DNA of 22,383 bases, taken from the NCBI GenBank assembly GCA_036339295.1, contig JAYZBK010000110.1, forward strand, positions 1 to 22,383, in the 5' to 3' direction. The DNA comes from GCA-002862325 sp036339295. Its GTDB lineage: Bacteria > Planctomycetota > Phycisphaerae > Phycisphaerales > SM1A02. Positions within the stretch are counted from its first letter, which is position 1. Every line of letters starts with the position of its first letter. Of the stretch, positions 1 to 7,812 are shown piece by piece. A program made the position numbers and the translations under genes. The notes below the pieces were generated by a model. It did not search any database. It had not been told where the DNA came from and saw nothing but the letters and a program-made list of their open reading frames with translations.

Positions 1-1
1 G

Positions 2-604
2 GTGTCCCTGGTCAATCCGGCCGTTGCGCGTCGCGGGACCAAGACCTGGCTCCCGGGTGGGCCTCGGATCGGTTCCGAGTCGATCCCCCAACCCGACGAC
101 GGCGATCTCCCCCTCCCGGATCCGGCGGTGGGCGGGGGCACGGTCGAGATTCCGGTCGAGTTCCTGATGGGCGTCGCGATGGACGCCGCGCGGATCACAC
201 CGCTCTCCAGTCTGGAAATCGTGGTGGAACCCGGTCCGGCCGCGGGCATCCGACCCTGGATTCCCGAGGCGTCGGTGGCGGTGGGACACCACCCGCTCGA
301 TGCGGCCCCCGTGAGGCTGGACGGACCGCTCGCGGCGAAGATCGTTCTTCCCAGCCCCGGTCTGCGGCTGGTCGCCACGTTGGAGCGTCCGATCGACGCG
401 GGGCCGGGTTCCTGCCGGGTGCGGATCCTCGACGGGGACGTGGTCGAGGAGGAGTTCGTGGTCGACGCGGCCGATCCTCTCCACCGCATCGACACCTCGA
501 TCTCCGGCGACCGGATCACGATCGAGATCGACGATCACGGAGACGGTCCCTTCAACGATTCGATCGTCCTGCGTGAAGCGTTCGTGATCGGTCCGCGGAG
601 CTGA
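2..604 (+). CDS. 3' end of an unrecognised protein (partial)
   Basis: The frame is open from the left edge to a TGA at 602-604, so this is probably the C-terminal part of a longer gene; the GTG at base 2 need not be the true start. The visible 200 residues are rich in Pro, Gly, Asp and Val. An early stretch has alternating acidic and proline residues (about 30-45), and short beta-like segments follow (for example VEIPVEF, LRLVATLERP, DRITIEIDD). This would suit a beta-sandwich extracellular or periplasmic domain. No catalytic motif, Cys cluster or membrane segment is seen. The stop lies 4 nt before recO, so the two are probably co-transcribed. Function is unknown. The reading frame is credible because it shows the G/C-rich third-position bias of its neighbours. 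Confidence 0.6.
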   Translation: MSLVNPAVARRGTKTWLPGGPRIGSESIPQPDDGDLPLPDPAVGGGTVEIPVEFLMGVAMDAARITPLSSLEIVVEPGPAAGIRPWIPEASVAVGHHPLDAAPVRLDGPLAAKIVLPSPGLRLVATLERPIDAGPGSCRVRILDGDVVEEEFVVDAADPLHRIDTSISGDRITIEIDDHGDGPFNDSIVLREAFVIGPRS

Positions 605-608
605 CCGG

Positions 609-1325
609 ATGCCGACGATTCGGGACGAAGCCATCTGCGTCAGGCACTGGGACTTCAGCGAGACGAGTCAGACGGTATCGCTCTTCCTTCGGGATCACGG
701 TCTGATCCGAGGCCTCGCGAAGGGGGCCCGGCGGGAACGCGGTTCCTTCAGCGGCGGCTTCGATCTCTTCACCCGTGGCGAGATCATCGCCATCGTGAAG
801 CCGGGCCGGGAGCTCGCCACCCTGACGGACTGGTCGCTCGCGGAGACGTTTCCGATCCTTCGTCGCTCGGCCGAGGCGAACCGGGTCGCCTGGTACGTCG
901 CGGATCTGATCGGTCGATTCCTGCACCAACCCGAGCCGCACCCCGAGACCTGGTCCGCGGCGCTCGATTCGTTTCGGCGACTGGAGCGCGGAGAGTCGGG
1001 CGAACGGGTCGTCCTCGCCTTCCAATGGCGGATCCTCTGCGATCTGGGCTATCGCCCTCGTCTGGATCTGGCTGGACTCGAGGGGGAGACCGTCGGTTTC
1101 AGCCCCGAGAGCGGCGGCGTGGTCGAGGACAACGGCGCGGGGGATCGATGGCGGGTTCGTCGACCGACTGTGCTGCTGCTTGCGGAGATCGACGGGATCG
1201 GGGGAGGAGTTCCCGACTCGGCCGACGCCGAGTCGGTTCGACGGGCGAGCCGTCTCCTGGCGGCGTGGATCCGCGAACTGCTGCAGAGCGACAGCGTCCC
1301 CATGCGACTGCTGTTCGGTTCGTGA
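609..1325 (+). CDS. recO: DNA repair protein RecO
   Basis: RecO helps RecF and RecR load RecA on SSB-coated single-stranded DNA and anneals complementary strands. The 238-residue length is normal for the family. The N-terminal OB-fold part (about 1-80) shows the typical pattern: an early charged 'EAICVRHWDFSETSQTV' segment, a later 'LIRGLAKGARR' and 'FSGGFDLFTRGEI'. The helical domain follows, with the family-like 'AWYVADLIGRFL' and 'FQWRILCDLGYRP'. The zinc-binding Cys group found after this point in many RecO proteins is absent: 'LDLAGLEGETVGFSPESGG' occupies the site with no Cys. The ATG is 4 nt downstream of the preceding stop, which suggests translational coupling. The family call is secure from the overall pattern; loss of the zinc site is common in the family. 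Confidence 0.85.
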   Translation: MPTIRDEAICVRHWDFSETSQTVSLFLRDHGLIRGLAKGARRERGSFSGGFDLFTRGEIIAIVKPGRELATLTDWSLAETFPILRRSAEANRVAWYVADLIGRFLHQPEPHPETWSAALDSFRRLERGESGERVVLAFQWRILCDLGYRPRLDLAGLEGETVGFSPESGGVVEDNGAGDRWRVRRPTVLLLAEIDGIGGGVPDSADAESVRRASRLLAAWIRELLQSDSVPMRLLFGS

Positions 1326-1413
1326 GGATTCCTAGGGGGTTCTCGGACCACGACCCGTCGCTCGAGCCCGATTCGGATGCAGGACCGGACCACGACCGTC
1401 GATCTTCCGAGAC

Positions 1414-1431
1414 CGGAGATCCCCGTCTCCG
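1414..1431 (+). other. Small hairpin in the recO-HDOD gap
   Basis: CGGAGA and TCTCCG form a perfect 6-bp stem around a 6-nt loop (TCCCCG), about 29 nt before the HDOD gene. No T-run follows, so it is a weak terminator at best. It could be a leader structure. The remainder of the 134-nt gap shows no clear promoter. Confidence 0.3.
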
Positions 1432-1446
1432 TCACGCACATCGACT

Positions 1447-1455
1447 GGAGGAAGG
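1447..1455 (+). promoter_or_regulatory. Shine-Dalgarno GGAGGAAGG that fixes the HDOD start
   Basis: GGAGGAAGG ends 4 nt before the ATG at 1460, and GGAGG sits 8 nt before it. It is the best ribosome site near this gene. It shows that the frame, which stays open from about 1025, actually begins at 1460. Confidence 0.75.
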
Positions 1456-1459
1456 ACCG

Positions 1460-2950
1460 ATGAACGACGCGGCCCTGGCCCGGATCATGAACAGCTCGGA
1501 GATGCCGACGCTTCCCGCGGTCGCGGTGCAGGTCCTCGACCTCACGAGTCGACGCGACGTCGAGCTGGCCGAGATCGCCAAGGTGATCGAGCACGATCCG
1601 GCGATCGCGACCCGGGTGCTCAAGACGGTCAACTCGAGCTTCTACGGCCTCACCCGCAAGGTCGGCAGCATCCGGCAGGCTCTGGCGTACCTCGGCATGG
1701 AGACGGTCCGGGGTCTGGTCCTCGGATTCAGTCTCGCCCGGTCGCTGAAGGACGACGACGTCGTCTTCGACTTCAACGACTACTGGCGACGGAGCATCCT
1801 CGGTGCGAGTGCGGCCCGTGCGATCGCGGGGATCGTCCGGAAGGGTGATCCGGACGAAGCCTTCGTCGCGGCCCTGGTCCGCGATCTGGGGATGATCGCG
1901 CTCTGGAAGTACTACGGCGACCGCTACCTGCAGCTTCTCGATCTGACCGATGGGGATCACACTCGACTCTCCGATCTCGAACGTCGACATTTCGAGGTCG
2001 ATCACGCTCAGATCGGGGCGGGGATGATCGAGGGTTGGAAGTTCCCCTCCAACATCGTCGACGTCGTTCTACTGCACCATCACGGGACGGAGGTCGCGGG
2101 GAGCGACGAGGACATGAGGAGGATCGTGCTGATCGCCGCCGATGTGGCCGAGAGTCTGGGGGACGATCCGGTCCGATCCCAGGCGGCGCTTCGTCGATAT
2201 GAGAATCGATCGGCCGAGTGGTTCGATCTTCGGAGGGGCACCGCCCGAGCCGCGATGCAGTCGATCACCGATCACGCCTCCCAGCTCGCCCGACTCTTCG
2301 AGATCGACACCGGCTCCGTGCCCGAGGTCGATTCGATCCTGGAGGAGGCCGACCGACTTCGTCGCGAGAATCGGGTCGTCGCCCTGCCGTGCACCGGCGA
2401 TTCCGTCAGCATGGATCAGCTCACCGGACTTCCGGACCGGACCGTCTTTCAGGAGAGTCTGCTTTCCCGATTCGATCGAGAGGATGCGACCAACGAAGCC
2501 ACCGGCGTTCTGCTGGTCGGTGTCGACGGCATGCGGGAACTCAACCGGGAGGGGGGGCCGGGCACCGGGGACGCGGCCCTGATCCGGGCGGCCGAGGCCG
2601 TGTTTCGAGCGTGTCGGGAGGCGTGCGGCGACTCGGTCGAGGTCTTCCGGTTCGTGGGGGCGGAGATCGCGGTGCTGATTCGTGGCGATGCGACCCGTCG
2701 GGTCGAGTCGGTGGCCGAGCGGATTCGTGCGGCGGTTCGACTGGCACCGATGAGCGACGAACGTCTCGGACTGCGGAGCCTCGGGGTCTCGATCGGAACG
2801 GCGAGCCGGAGCTCGTGCTTCGGACCCGGAAGTCCGGACGAGCTGCTTCGGGCCGCGATGATGGCCTTGAGCGAGGCCCGGCGGGCCGGGGGCGACGCCA
2901 TCGTCCAGTGGGGCGAGGGCGAAGGCGAGACGGTCTCGATCGCCGCCTGA
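1460..2950 (+). CDS. HDOD domain protein with degenerate C-terminal GGDEF domain
   Basis: This is a soluble signalling protein of 496 residues. Residues about 10-210 match HDOD: 'MPTLPAVAVQVLDL' at the start, 'VIEHDPAIATRVLKTVNSSFYGL', 'IRQALAYLGMETVRGLVLG' and 'FVAALVRDLGMIAL'. In the last segment the His-Asp pair of true HD phosphohydrolases is replaced by Arg-Asp, as expected for HDOD, which is non-catalytic. A linker leads to a GGDEF-type domain beginning at 'MDQLTGLPDRTVF' (about 317) and ending near 485. Its signature loop reads FRFVGAEIAVLI: the GGDEF motif is VGAEI, losing the first Gly and the metal-binding Asp. No RxxD inhibitory site is apparent. Diguanylate cyclase activity is therefore unlikely, and a c-di-GMP or protein-sensing role is inferred. 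The frame remains open upstream to about 1025, but a strong Shine-Dalgarno selects this ATG. Confidence 0.88.
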   Translation: MNDAALARIMNSSEMPTLPAVAVQVLDLTSRRDVELAEIAKVIEHDPAIATRVLKTVNSSFYGLTRKVGSIRQALAYLGMETVRGLVLGFSLARSLKDDDVVFDFNDYWRRSILGASAARAIAGIVRKGDPDEAFVAALVRDLGMIALWKYYGDRYLQLLDLTDGDHTRLSDLERRHFEVDHAQIGAGMIEGWKFPSNIVDVVLLHHHGTEVAGSDEDMRRIVLIAADVAESLGDDPVRSQAALRRYENRSAEWFDLRRGTARAAMQSITDHASQLARLFEIDTGSVPEVDSILEEADRLRRENRVVALPCTGDSVSMDQLTGLPDRTVFQESLLSRFDREDATNEATGVLLVGVDGMRELNREGGPGTGDAALIRAAEAVFRACREACGDSVEVFRFVGAEIAVLIRGDATRRVESVAERIRAAVRLAPMSDERLGLRSLGVSIGTASRSSCFGPGSPDELLRAAMMALSEARRAGGDAIVQWGEGEGETVSIAA

Positions 2951-2960
2951 TCGGCGATCA
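2948..2960. other. Palindrome spanning both convergent stop codons
   Basis: TGATCGGCGATCA is an inverted repeat whose left arm begins with the TGA of the HDOD gene and whose right arm is the complement of the TGA of the M16 gene. The two genes end only 7 nt apart. It is too short to be a convincing terminator, and none other is visible between them. Confidence 0.4.
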
Positions 2961-4187
2961 GCCCCCGCCGCGAGCGATCAACGGATCGTCCATCGGGAAG
3001 GCCGAGAGGTAGCTTCGGACGTCTTCGATGCCGACCGCGTCGATTCGGGCGATCTCCTCGTCCAGGCTCGTGTACTCGAGTCCGTAGGTCCATCGGCTGC
3101 CGAGCCGAGTCATCCGCCCCATGGGTCGTTCGTTGGAGAGCATCGCCGCCGTGGCGATCTTCGCCCGGCTTCGCAGGAGGGCATCGTCGTCGAGCCGATC
3201 GATCACCCGACCCATCTCCCGGCGAGCGATCTCCTCGACCTTCTCCGCGTTCTCCGGGGCGCAGACCAGGGTCGCGATCGCCTCTCCGCATCCGTCGCGG
3301 GTGTCCAGGTGCATGGCCGCCTCCTCGGCGAGACCGGTCTCCACCAGCTCCCAGAAGAAGGTCGATCCCTCCTGGTCGCCGAGGACTCGAAGGGCCTGGG
3401 CGGCGGCGTACCTCAGGTCGTGTCCGATCCCGACGCTCGGCGACATCAGCATCAGGTAGCGCTGGGCGGTCTCCGGAAGTTCGATCTCGATCTCCCCCGG
3501 TTCGAACGTCATATCCGCGTGGATCCGGCCCGGTTCGCCGCGGGGCCAGCCGCCACAGAGTGCCTCGGCCTGCGCGACGACGGCGTCGAAGTCGCAGCGA
3601 CCACTGACCGCGAGGACGGCGTTGTCGGCGCTGTAGCGTCGGTCGAAGTAGTTCCGCATGGCCTCGGGGGTGAGCGCCGTCACGGTGTCGGTGGTCCCCA
3701 GCACCCGGTGGGCCAGGGGATTCGATCCGTAGTACCGCTCGAGCGCCTGTTCGTAGAGCACCCAGAACGGCTGGTCCGCGTACATCGCGATCTCCTCCAG
3801 GATCACGCCCTTCTCCTCGTCGAAGTCGGCGGGCCGGAGCGACGGTCGAAGGATGTCGGCGAGGATCTCGAGGGCGGGTTCGAGGGCGTCGAACGGAACG
3901 TGGGCGTAGTACGCGGTCTGCTCGGCGCTGGTGAAGGCGTTGGAGTTGGCACCGAGGTCGTCGAATCCTCGGTTCACATCCTCCGCGGTCCGGGTCTCGG
4001 TCCCCTTGAACATCATGTGCTCGAGGAAGTGGCTGACCCCCATCACCTCGGGCTTCTCGTCCCGGGCGCCGGTGCGGAAGAAGAAACCTGCGGCCGCGGT
4101 CAGGGCGTCGGGAACGATCTCGGCCTGGATGGTGAGTCCGTTGGCCAGGACGGCCTGGCGGAACTGGACGGCTTCGGCGGTGGTCAT
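2958..4187 (-). CDS. M16 family zinc metallopeptidase (processing-protease-like)
   Basis: This 409-residue protein has the inverted zinc motif HxxEH of the M16 (pitrilysin / mitochondrial processing peptidase) family: HFLEH at residues 53-57. A downstream acidic ligand lies in 'GVILEEIAMY' (about 131-132). Other family hallmarks are 'NGLTIQAEIVPDALTAAAGFFFRTGARDE' at the N-terminus, 'MMFKGTETRTAEDVNRGFDDLGANSNAFTS', and 'YYAHVPFDALEPALEILADIL'. The length fits one M16 core pair of domains. No signal peptide is seen with the chosen start, so it is probably cytoplasmic. The frame continues 33 codons upstream to 4286, but that extension is uncharacteristic. The ATG at 4187 has a TACCCT -10-like hexamer 6 nt ahead of it, as in other leaderless-type genes here. 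Substrates in this family are peptides and signal sequences; the real substrate is unknown. Confidence 0.9.
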   Translation of the reverse strand: MTTAEAVQFRQAVLANGLTIQAEIVPDALTAAAGFFFRTGARDEKPEVMGVSHFLEHMMFKGTETRTAEDVNRGFDDLGANSNAFTSAEQTAYYAHVPFDALEPALEILADILRPSLRPADFDEEKGVILEEIAMYADQPFWVLYEQALERYYGSNPLAHRVLGTTDTVTALTPEAMRNYFDRRYSADNAVLAVSGRCDFDAVVAQAEALCGGWPRGEPGRIHADMTFEPGEIEIELPETAQRYLMLMSPSVGIGHDLRYAAAQALRVLGDQEGSTFFWELVETGLAEEAAMHLDTRDGCGEAIATLVCAPENAEKVEEIARREMGRVIDRLDDDALLRSRAKIATAAMLSNERPMGRMTRLGSRWTYGLEYTSLDEEIARIDAVGIEDVRSYLSAFPMDDPLIARGGG

Positions 4188-4193
4188 TCGCGA

Positions 4194-4199
4194 AGGGTA
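4194..4199 (-). promoter_or_regulatory. -10 element TACCCT for a leaderless M16 transcript
   Basis: On the minus strand TACCCT is followed by TCGCGA and then the ATG at 4187. A start of transcription at or next to the ATG would fit. There is no Shine-Dalgarno. The arrangement nearly duplicates that of the cupin gene (TACCCT-CGCGAC-ATG). Confidence 0.5.
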
Positions 4200-4294
4200 G
4201 CCGCAGGTCCGCATCTGAAAGGTTATGCGCCCCAAAAAATTCCCTCCCGGTCCGAAGAGAGGATTCGAGTGTTCTGAATTGACCACTGAAATGT

Positions 4295-4300
4295 TATTTT
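4295..4300 (+). promoter_or_regulatory. Candidate -10 (TATTTT) for the first M43 protease gene
   Basis: TATTTT lies in the A/T-rich patch of the 173-nt divergent gap, 60 nt before the ATG at 4361. TTCTGA is 17 bp upstream and could be a weak -35. The leader would be about 50 nt and carries GGAG at 4350-4353, 7 nt before the ATG. Confidence 0.35.
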
Positions 4301-4360
4301 CGAGATCCAGCTTCCACGAGAAGTCTGGCAGTTGATTGCAATTCGAACCGGAGATTGAAG

Positions 4361-6445
4361 ATGTCCTGTATCACGAGGTTGGTGGTGGCCGCATCCGTTC
4401 TTTTTCCGGTTCTTGCGGCCGACGCGCAGTCACCGGAAAAGCCCTGGCAGCACGCCGACGGCCGAGTCGAGTTCCAAGGTCGGTTCTTCCCCGACTGGGA
4501 CGCCTACCGGGCCTCCGACTTCTTCGATTGGTCGAAGCAGTGCGCCACGCCGAGCCCCGCCGATCCCGGTGAGGTCCAGGGCGACCTGCGCATGGGTGCC
4601 AGCGACTGCCCGCTCACCGAGACGATCGAGAATCCCGCCAACGATCCCGACGGCACGCTGTACCGGATTCCCGTGGTGGTGCACGTCCTCTACTTTCAGG
4701 ATCAGGGTGTGCTCAGTGACGAGGAGATCCAGATCTCGATCGACAACGCCAACGATTTCTTCCGGGCGAACTTCGGATCGGTCGCCCAGGCTGGATTCGA
4801 TGTCGGGATCGAGTTCTATCTGGCCGAGGTCGATCCGCAGGGAAATCCCACGACGGGCATCACCCGGACCGAAAACTTGAGCTGGTACAACAACACTGGA
4901 AACTACTCGGAGAGTCTTTCCTGGGATCCGATGCGGTACGTGAACGTCTACACCAACACTGCGTACGGGGCGCTGGGGTACGTCTCCGGCTTTCCCGCCC
5001 AACCGGGCTTTGCGGGATCCATTAGAGATTATGTGGTGATGAACCCGGAGTGCATGAGAGGCGTCCCTTGTGCCGGCTCCATCGACACCCTTGCCCATGA
5101 GTTCGGTCACTACCTCGGTTTGTTTCACACCTTCCAAACCCCGCGGGACGGTTGTGTCAGTGGCCCCGCAGGATCATGCCTCACGAATGGCGACTTGATC
5201 TGCGACACTTGTCCGACCACCGACGCCTGGTTCGACTGCAATACGGTCGAAGTCGCCCAATGCGGGAGTCTTCCCTACCCGTACAACAACGTCATGAGCT
5301 ACACGCATGAATGCAAGGATCGATTCACTCCGGGACAGGCGAATCGCATGCGGTGCTCGCTTCTCACCTACCGACCGCTCCTCTACACGACCGCCCAGAC
5401 CTGCGTTTCACAGTGTTTCGCGGACATCGACAACAACGGCATCATCGAAGGTGCAGATCTGTCGTACATCCTCGGCTACTGGGGCCCCTGCAGTGGTGGC
5501 AAGAAGGGGGAGCCTTGTTGCGCCGATCTCGATGGGAACGGCCTGGTGGACAGTGGAGACCTCGGGCTTTTGCTTGGATCCTGGGGATCCTGCGAACCCT
5601 ATCCGGTCTGTGAGAACTTCCTCTCCGATCTCGAGGGGGACGAATGCCAAACTGCCATTGTCGCCATCGAAGGCGTCAATCAGATCGATACGACCCTCAT
5701 GACTCCGACTATTGTTTCCGTGGCCGACGCCTGCGATTTTCTCGATTCTGATTTCACGCGCGATGGATGGTTCATCTTCGAGGTCCAGGCCGTCGGATCC
5801 ATGAGTCTCGATTTCTGCGATTCCGACTACGACACCTCCGTCGTCGTCTACAAGGGCGAGTGTGAATCGCTGCTCGGCATCACCTGCGACGCCGACGGCT
5901 GCGACTCGAAGCTTGGATACCAGTCCCGGATAGACGGGATCGAGGTTTCACCTGGAACCTACTACATCCGCGTCGGAGGTCGTGCGGGTGCGGCCGGAAA
6001 CGCGGTCTTCGATCTGAGCTTCGAAGCGGTCCCGGTATTGGAAGGCGATGAATGCGAAAGCGCATTCGTCGCCGTCGAGGGCAACAACGAGGTCAACACC
6101 TCGCTCATGTACAGTTCGGCCGATCCTCCCGAGAACGGGGACTGCCAATATCTCGATTGGTACGATTCCCGCGACGCCTGGTTCGTCTACGAAGCCTCGT
6201 CGCCCGGGCAGCTGAACCTTGTTTTCTGCCTATCCGACTACGACACTTCGGTCGTGGTGTACCGGGGAGCGTGCGGATCGCTGGTCCGAGTCGCCTGCGA
6301 CGACGACTCCTGCCAGCCGGACGGCCCCCTCTACACGTCCCAGATCCTCCATCTCCCGATCGATGCCGCTACCTACTACATCCGAGTGGGTGGCTGGCGG
6401 GGGGATTCAGGTACCGCGACATTCAACCTCGACTTCGAGGAATGA
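4361..6445 (+). CDS. Secreted M43 (pappalysin-type) metalloprotease with dockerin-like pair and two C-terminal PPC-like repeats
   Basis: The protein has 694 residues. Residues 1-22 form a signal peptide (VVAASVLFPVLAADA), followed directly by QSPEKPWQH. The zinc site is HEFGHYLGLFH at 246-256, the extended HExxHxxGxxH form of the M43 family. The Met-turn is VMSYTH (Met312). Dockerin-like repeats lie at about 352-376 and 387-411, each flanked by Cys and ending in YWG or SWG. Two tandem beta-rich repeats occupy about 425-553 and 561-692; they share EGDEC, a W-F-x-(Y/F)-E segment, DYDTSVVVY, and TYYIRVGG. They resemble the pre-peptidase C-terminal domains of other bacteria. The ATG at 4361 has GGAG upstream; a TTG two codons earlier is less likely. 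It is a paralogue of the M43 gene at 11008, with which it shares its whole N-terminal half. Substrate is unknown; peptide or protein turnover outside the cell is inferred. Confidence 0.9.
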   Translation: MSCITRLVVAASVLFPVLAADAQSPEKPWQHADGRVEFQGRFFPDWDAYRASDFFDWSKQCATPSPADPGEVQGDLRMGASDCPLTETIENPANDPDGTLYRIPVVVHVLYFQDQGVLSDEEIQISIDNANDFFRANFGSVAQAGFDVGIEFYLAEVDPQGNPTTGITRTENLSWYNNTGNYSESLSWDPMRYVNVYTNTAYGALGYVSGFPAQPGFAGSIRDYVVMNPECMRGVPCAGSIDTLAHEFGHYLGLFHTFQTPRDGCVSGPAGSCLTNGDLICDTCPTTDAWFDCNTVEVAQCGSLPYPYNNVMSYTHECKDRFTPGQANRMRCSLLTYRPLLYTTAQTCVSQCFADIDNNGIIEGADLSYILGYWGPCSGGKKGEPCCADLDGNGLVDSGDLGLLLGSWGSCEPYPVCENFLSDLEGDECQTAIVAIEGVNQIDTTLMTPTIVSVADACDFLDSDFTRDGWFIFEVQAVGSMSLDFCDSDYDTSVVVYKGECESLLGITCDADGCDSKLGYQSRIDGIEVSPGTYYIRVGGRAGAAGNAVFDLSFEAVPVLEGDECESAFVAVEGNNEVNTSLMYSSADPPENGDCQYLDWYDSRDAWFVYEASSPGQLNLVFCLSDYDTSVVVYRGACGSLVRVACDDDSCQPDGPLYTSQILHLPIDAATYYIRVGGWRGDSGTATFNLDFEE

Positions 6446-6534
6446 CCACACGAAGCCCGGCCACCAGCATGCGATTCGCCGGTCACGACCCTGGAGGTGG
6501 TCCCGGGGTCCGGTAGAAGCCGGTCCATTCGACT

Positions 6535-6568
6535 GGGAAGGCTCTCCTTCCCGGGGGTCGAACCCCCG
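6535..6568 (+). terminator. Tandem GC hairpins between the M43 gene and lipA
   Basis: Two adjacent perfect hairpins are present. GGGAAGG-CTCT-CCTTCCC is at 6535-6552, and CGGGGG-TCGAA-CCCCCG is at 6552-6568; they share one base. No T-run follows. They may end transcription of the upstream protease. The second covers the position where a -35 element for lipA would be expected, so a regulatory role is also possible. Confidence 0.45.
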
Positions 6569-6580
6569 CGCCGGCGTGGC

Positions 6581-6586
6581 TAGAAT
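6581..6586 (+). promoter_or_regulatory. -10 element TAGAAT for a leaderless lipA transcript
   Basis: TAGAAT is followed by 8 nt and then the ATG at 6595. There is no Shine-Dalgarno, so transcription probably starts at or just before the ATG. This supports 6595 over the internal ATGs at 6772 and 6805. Confidence 0.5.
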
Positions 6587-6594
6587 GGGCGTTC

Positions 6595-7725
6595 ATGGAT
6601 CGCGATTCGACCATCGATGCCTCCGCGGCACCGGCCACGGCCAGTGCGACCGGCGAGGCCGTCGGCCCCAGCGCCGCGGCCATCGGTCGCACCGTGGCTC
6701 GTCATCCCCGGGCCCTGGGGGGCGACACCGCCCGATCCACGCTCGGTACCGCGAGCCTCTCCCTCACCGGCATGGTGCTCGACAACCAGCCCTCGGCCCA
6801 GCAGATGCGGGTCGGACGCAAGCCGGACTGGCTTCGAGCCCAGGTCCCCGGTGGCGAGGGCTATCTCAAGCTCAAGTCGTTGATCGACGAGCACCGTCTC
6901 CACACCGTCTGCCAGGAGGCCAGCTGCCCGAACATGGGGGAATGCTGGTCCCGCGGCACCGCGACCATCATGATCCTCGGCGACACCTGCACCCGGGCCT
7001 GCGGCTTCTGCAACGTGAAGACCGGGAAGCCCATGCCGGTCGACGACGACGAGCCCCGCCGCGTCGCGGAGGTGCTGTCGCAGATCAACCTCAAGCATGT
7101 GGTGATCACCAGCGTCGATCGCGACGATCAGAAGGACGGTGGCGCTCGAATCTGGGCGGAGACCATCCAGGCGGTCCACGAGGCGTGCCCGGAGACGAGC
7201 GTCGAGGTCCTCGTCGGCGACTTCAAGGGCGTCGAGAAGGACATCCAGCTCGTGTGCGACGCCCGGCCGGAGATCATCAGCCACAACATGGAGACGGTCG
7301 ACCGCATGCATCCCGCGGTCCGACCCCAGGCCCGCTACGAGCGGAGCCTGAAGGTGCTCCAGCAGTTCAAGGCCAACGGCCTCGTCACCAAGACCGGCAT
7401 CATGCTCGGGATCGGCGAGCACGAGGGGGAGGTCCTCGAGCTGATGGACGACGTCCGGGCATGGAGCGATTGCGACATCCTCACGATCGGGCAGTACCTC
7501 CAGCCCACCCGCAACCACCTGCCGATCGACCGCTGGGTGCACCCCGAAGAGTTCGCCCGGCTTCGCGATGCGGCCCTCGAGAAGGGCTTCGAGGTCTGCG
7601 AAAGCGGACCACTGGTCCGTTCGAGCTACCACGCCGAGGAACAGGCCGAGAAGCTCAGTCCCGAGCGAGCCGACGTGCACGACCGGATGAAGAAGCTGAT
7701 CGCGCAGGCCCGCGACCGCTCCTGA
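6595..7725 (+). CDS. lipA: Lipoyl synthase
   Basis: LipA is a radical-SAM enzyme that inserts two sulphur atoms into protein-bound octanoyl groups to form lipoate on 2-oxoacid dehydrogenases and the glycine cleavage H protein. With this start it has 376 residues. The auxiliary cluster Cys are 106, 111 and 117 (CQEASCPNMGEC), and the SAM cluster Cys are 132, 136 and 139 (CTRACGFC). The C-terminal RSSY (342-345) supplies the Ser ligand of the auxiliary cluster. All catalytic parts are intact. The normal family begins near 'KPDWLRAQVPGGEGYLKLKSL' (about residue 77), so 60-70 extra Ala/Ser/Thr-rich residues precede it. A shorter start at 6772 would give a family-typical 317 residues, but the TAGAAT promoter element just upstream supports 6595. 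No lipB is adjacent. Confidence 0.95.
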   Translation: MDRDSTIDASAAPATASATGEAVGPSAAAIGRTVARHPRALGGDTARSTLGTASLSLTGMVLDNQPSAQQMRVGRKPDWLRAQVPGGEGYLKLKSLIDEHRLHTVCQEASCPNMGECWSRGTATIMILGDTCTRACGFCNVKTGKPMPVDDDEPRRVAEVLSQINLKHVVITSVDRDDQKDGGARIWAETIQAVHEACPETSVEVLVGDFKGVEKDIQLVCDARPEIISHNMETVDRMHPAVRPQARYERSLKVLQQFKANGLVTKTGIMLGIGEHEGEVLELMDDVRAWSDCDILTIGQYLQPTRNHLPIDRWVHPEEFARLRDAALEKGFEVCESGPLVRSSYHAEEQAEKLSPERADVHDRMKKLIAQARDRS

Positions 7726-7745
7726 ACCCGTCTTCGATCGACGTC

Positions 7746-7779
7746 GACCGCCCCGCGATCGTTCGATCGCGGGGCGGTC
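7746..7779. terminator. Strong bidirectional terminator between lipA and the serine protease gene
   Basis: A perfect 16-bp inverted repeat: GACCGCCCCGCGATCG at 7746-7761 and its exact complement at 7764-7779, with TT at the centre. It lies 20 nt after the lipA stop and 33 nt after the convergent protease stop. A short T-containing tract (TTCGGT) follows on the plus strand. It is well placed to end both transcripts. Confidence 0.8.
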
Positions 7780-7812
7780 TTCGGTCCGTCGGCGTCGGAT
7801 GCGCCCGATCGA

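Noticed and set aside
1550..2080. Functional HD-domain phosphohydrolase in the HDOD protein
   Set aside because: The His-Asp pair needed for metal binding is Arg-Asp (ALVRDLGM), so it is a HDOD module without predicted hydrolase activity.
6553..6567. GGGGGTCGAACCCCC looks like the T-arm of a tRNA
   Set aside because: The loop has only 5 nt instead of 7, and no acceptor, D-arm or anticodon arm can be built from the flanking bases. It is better explained as the second of two hairpins.
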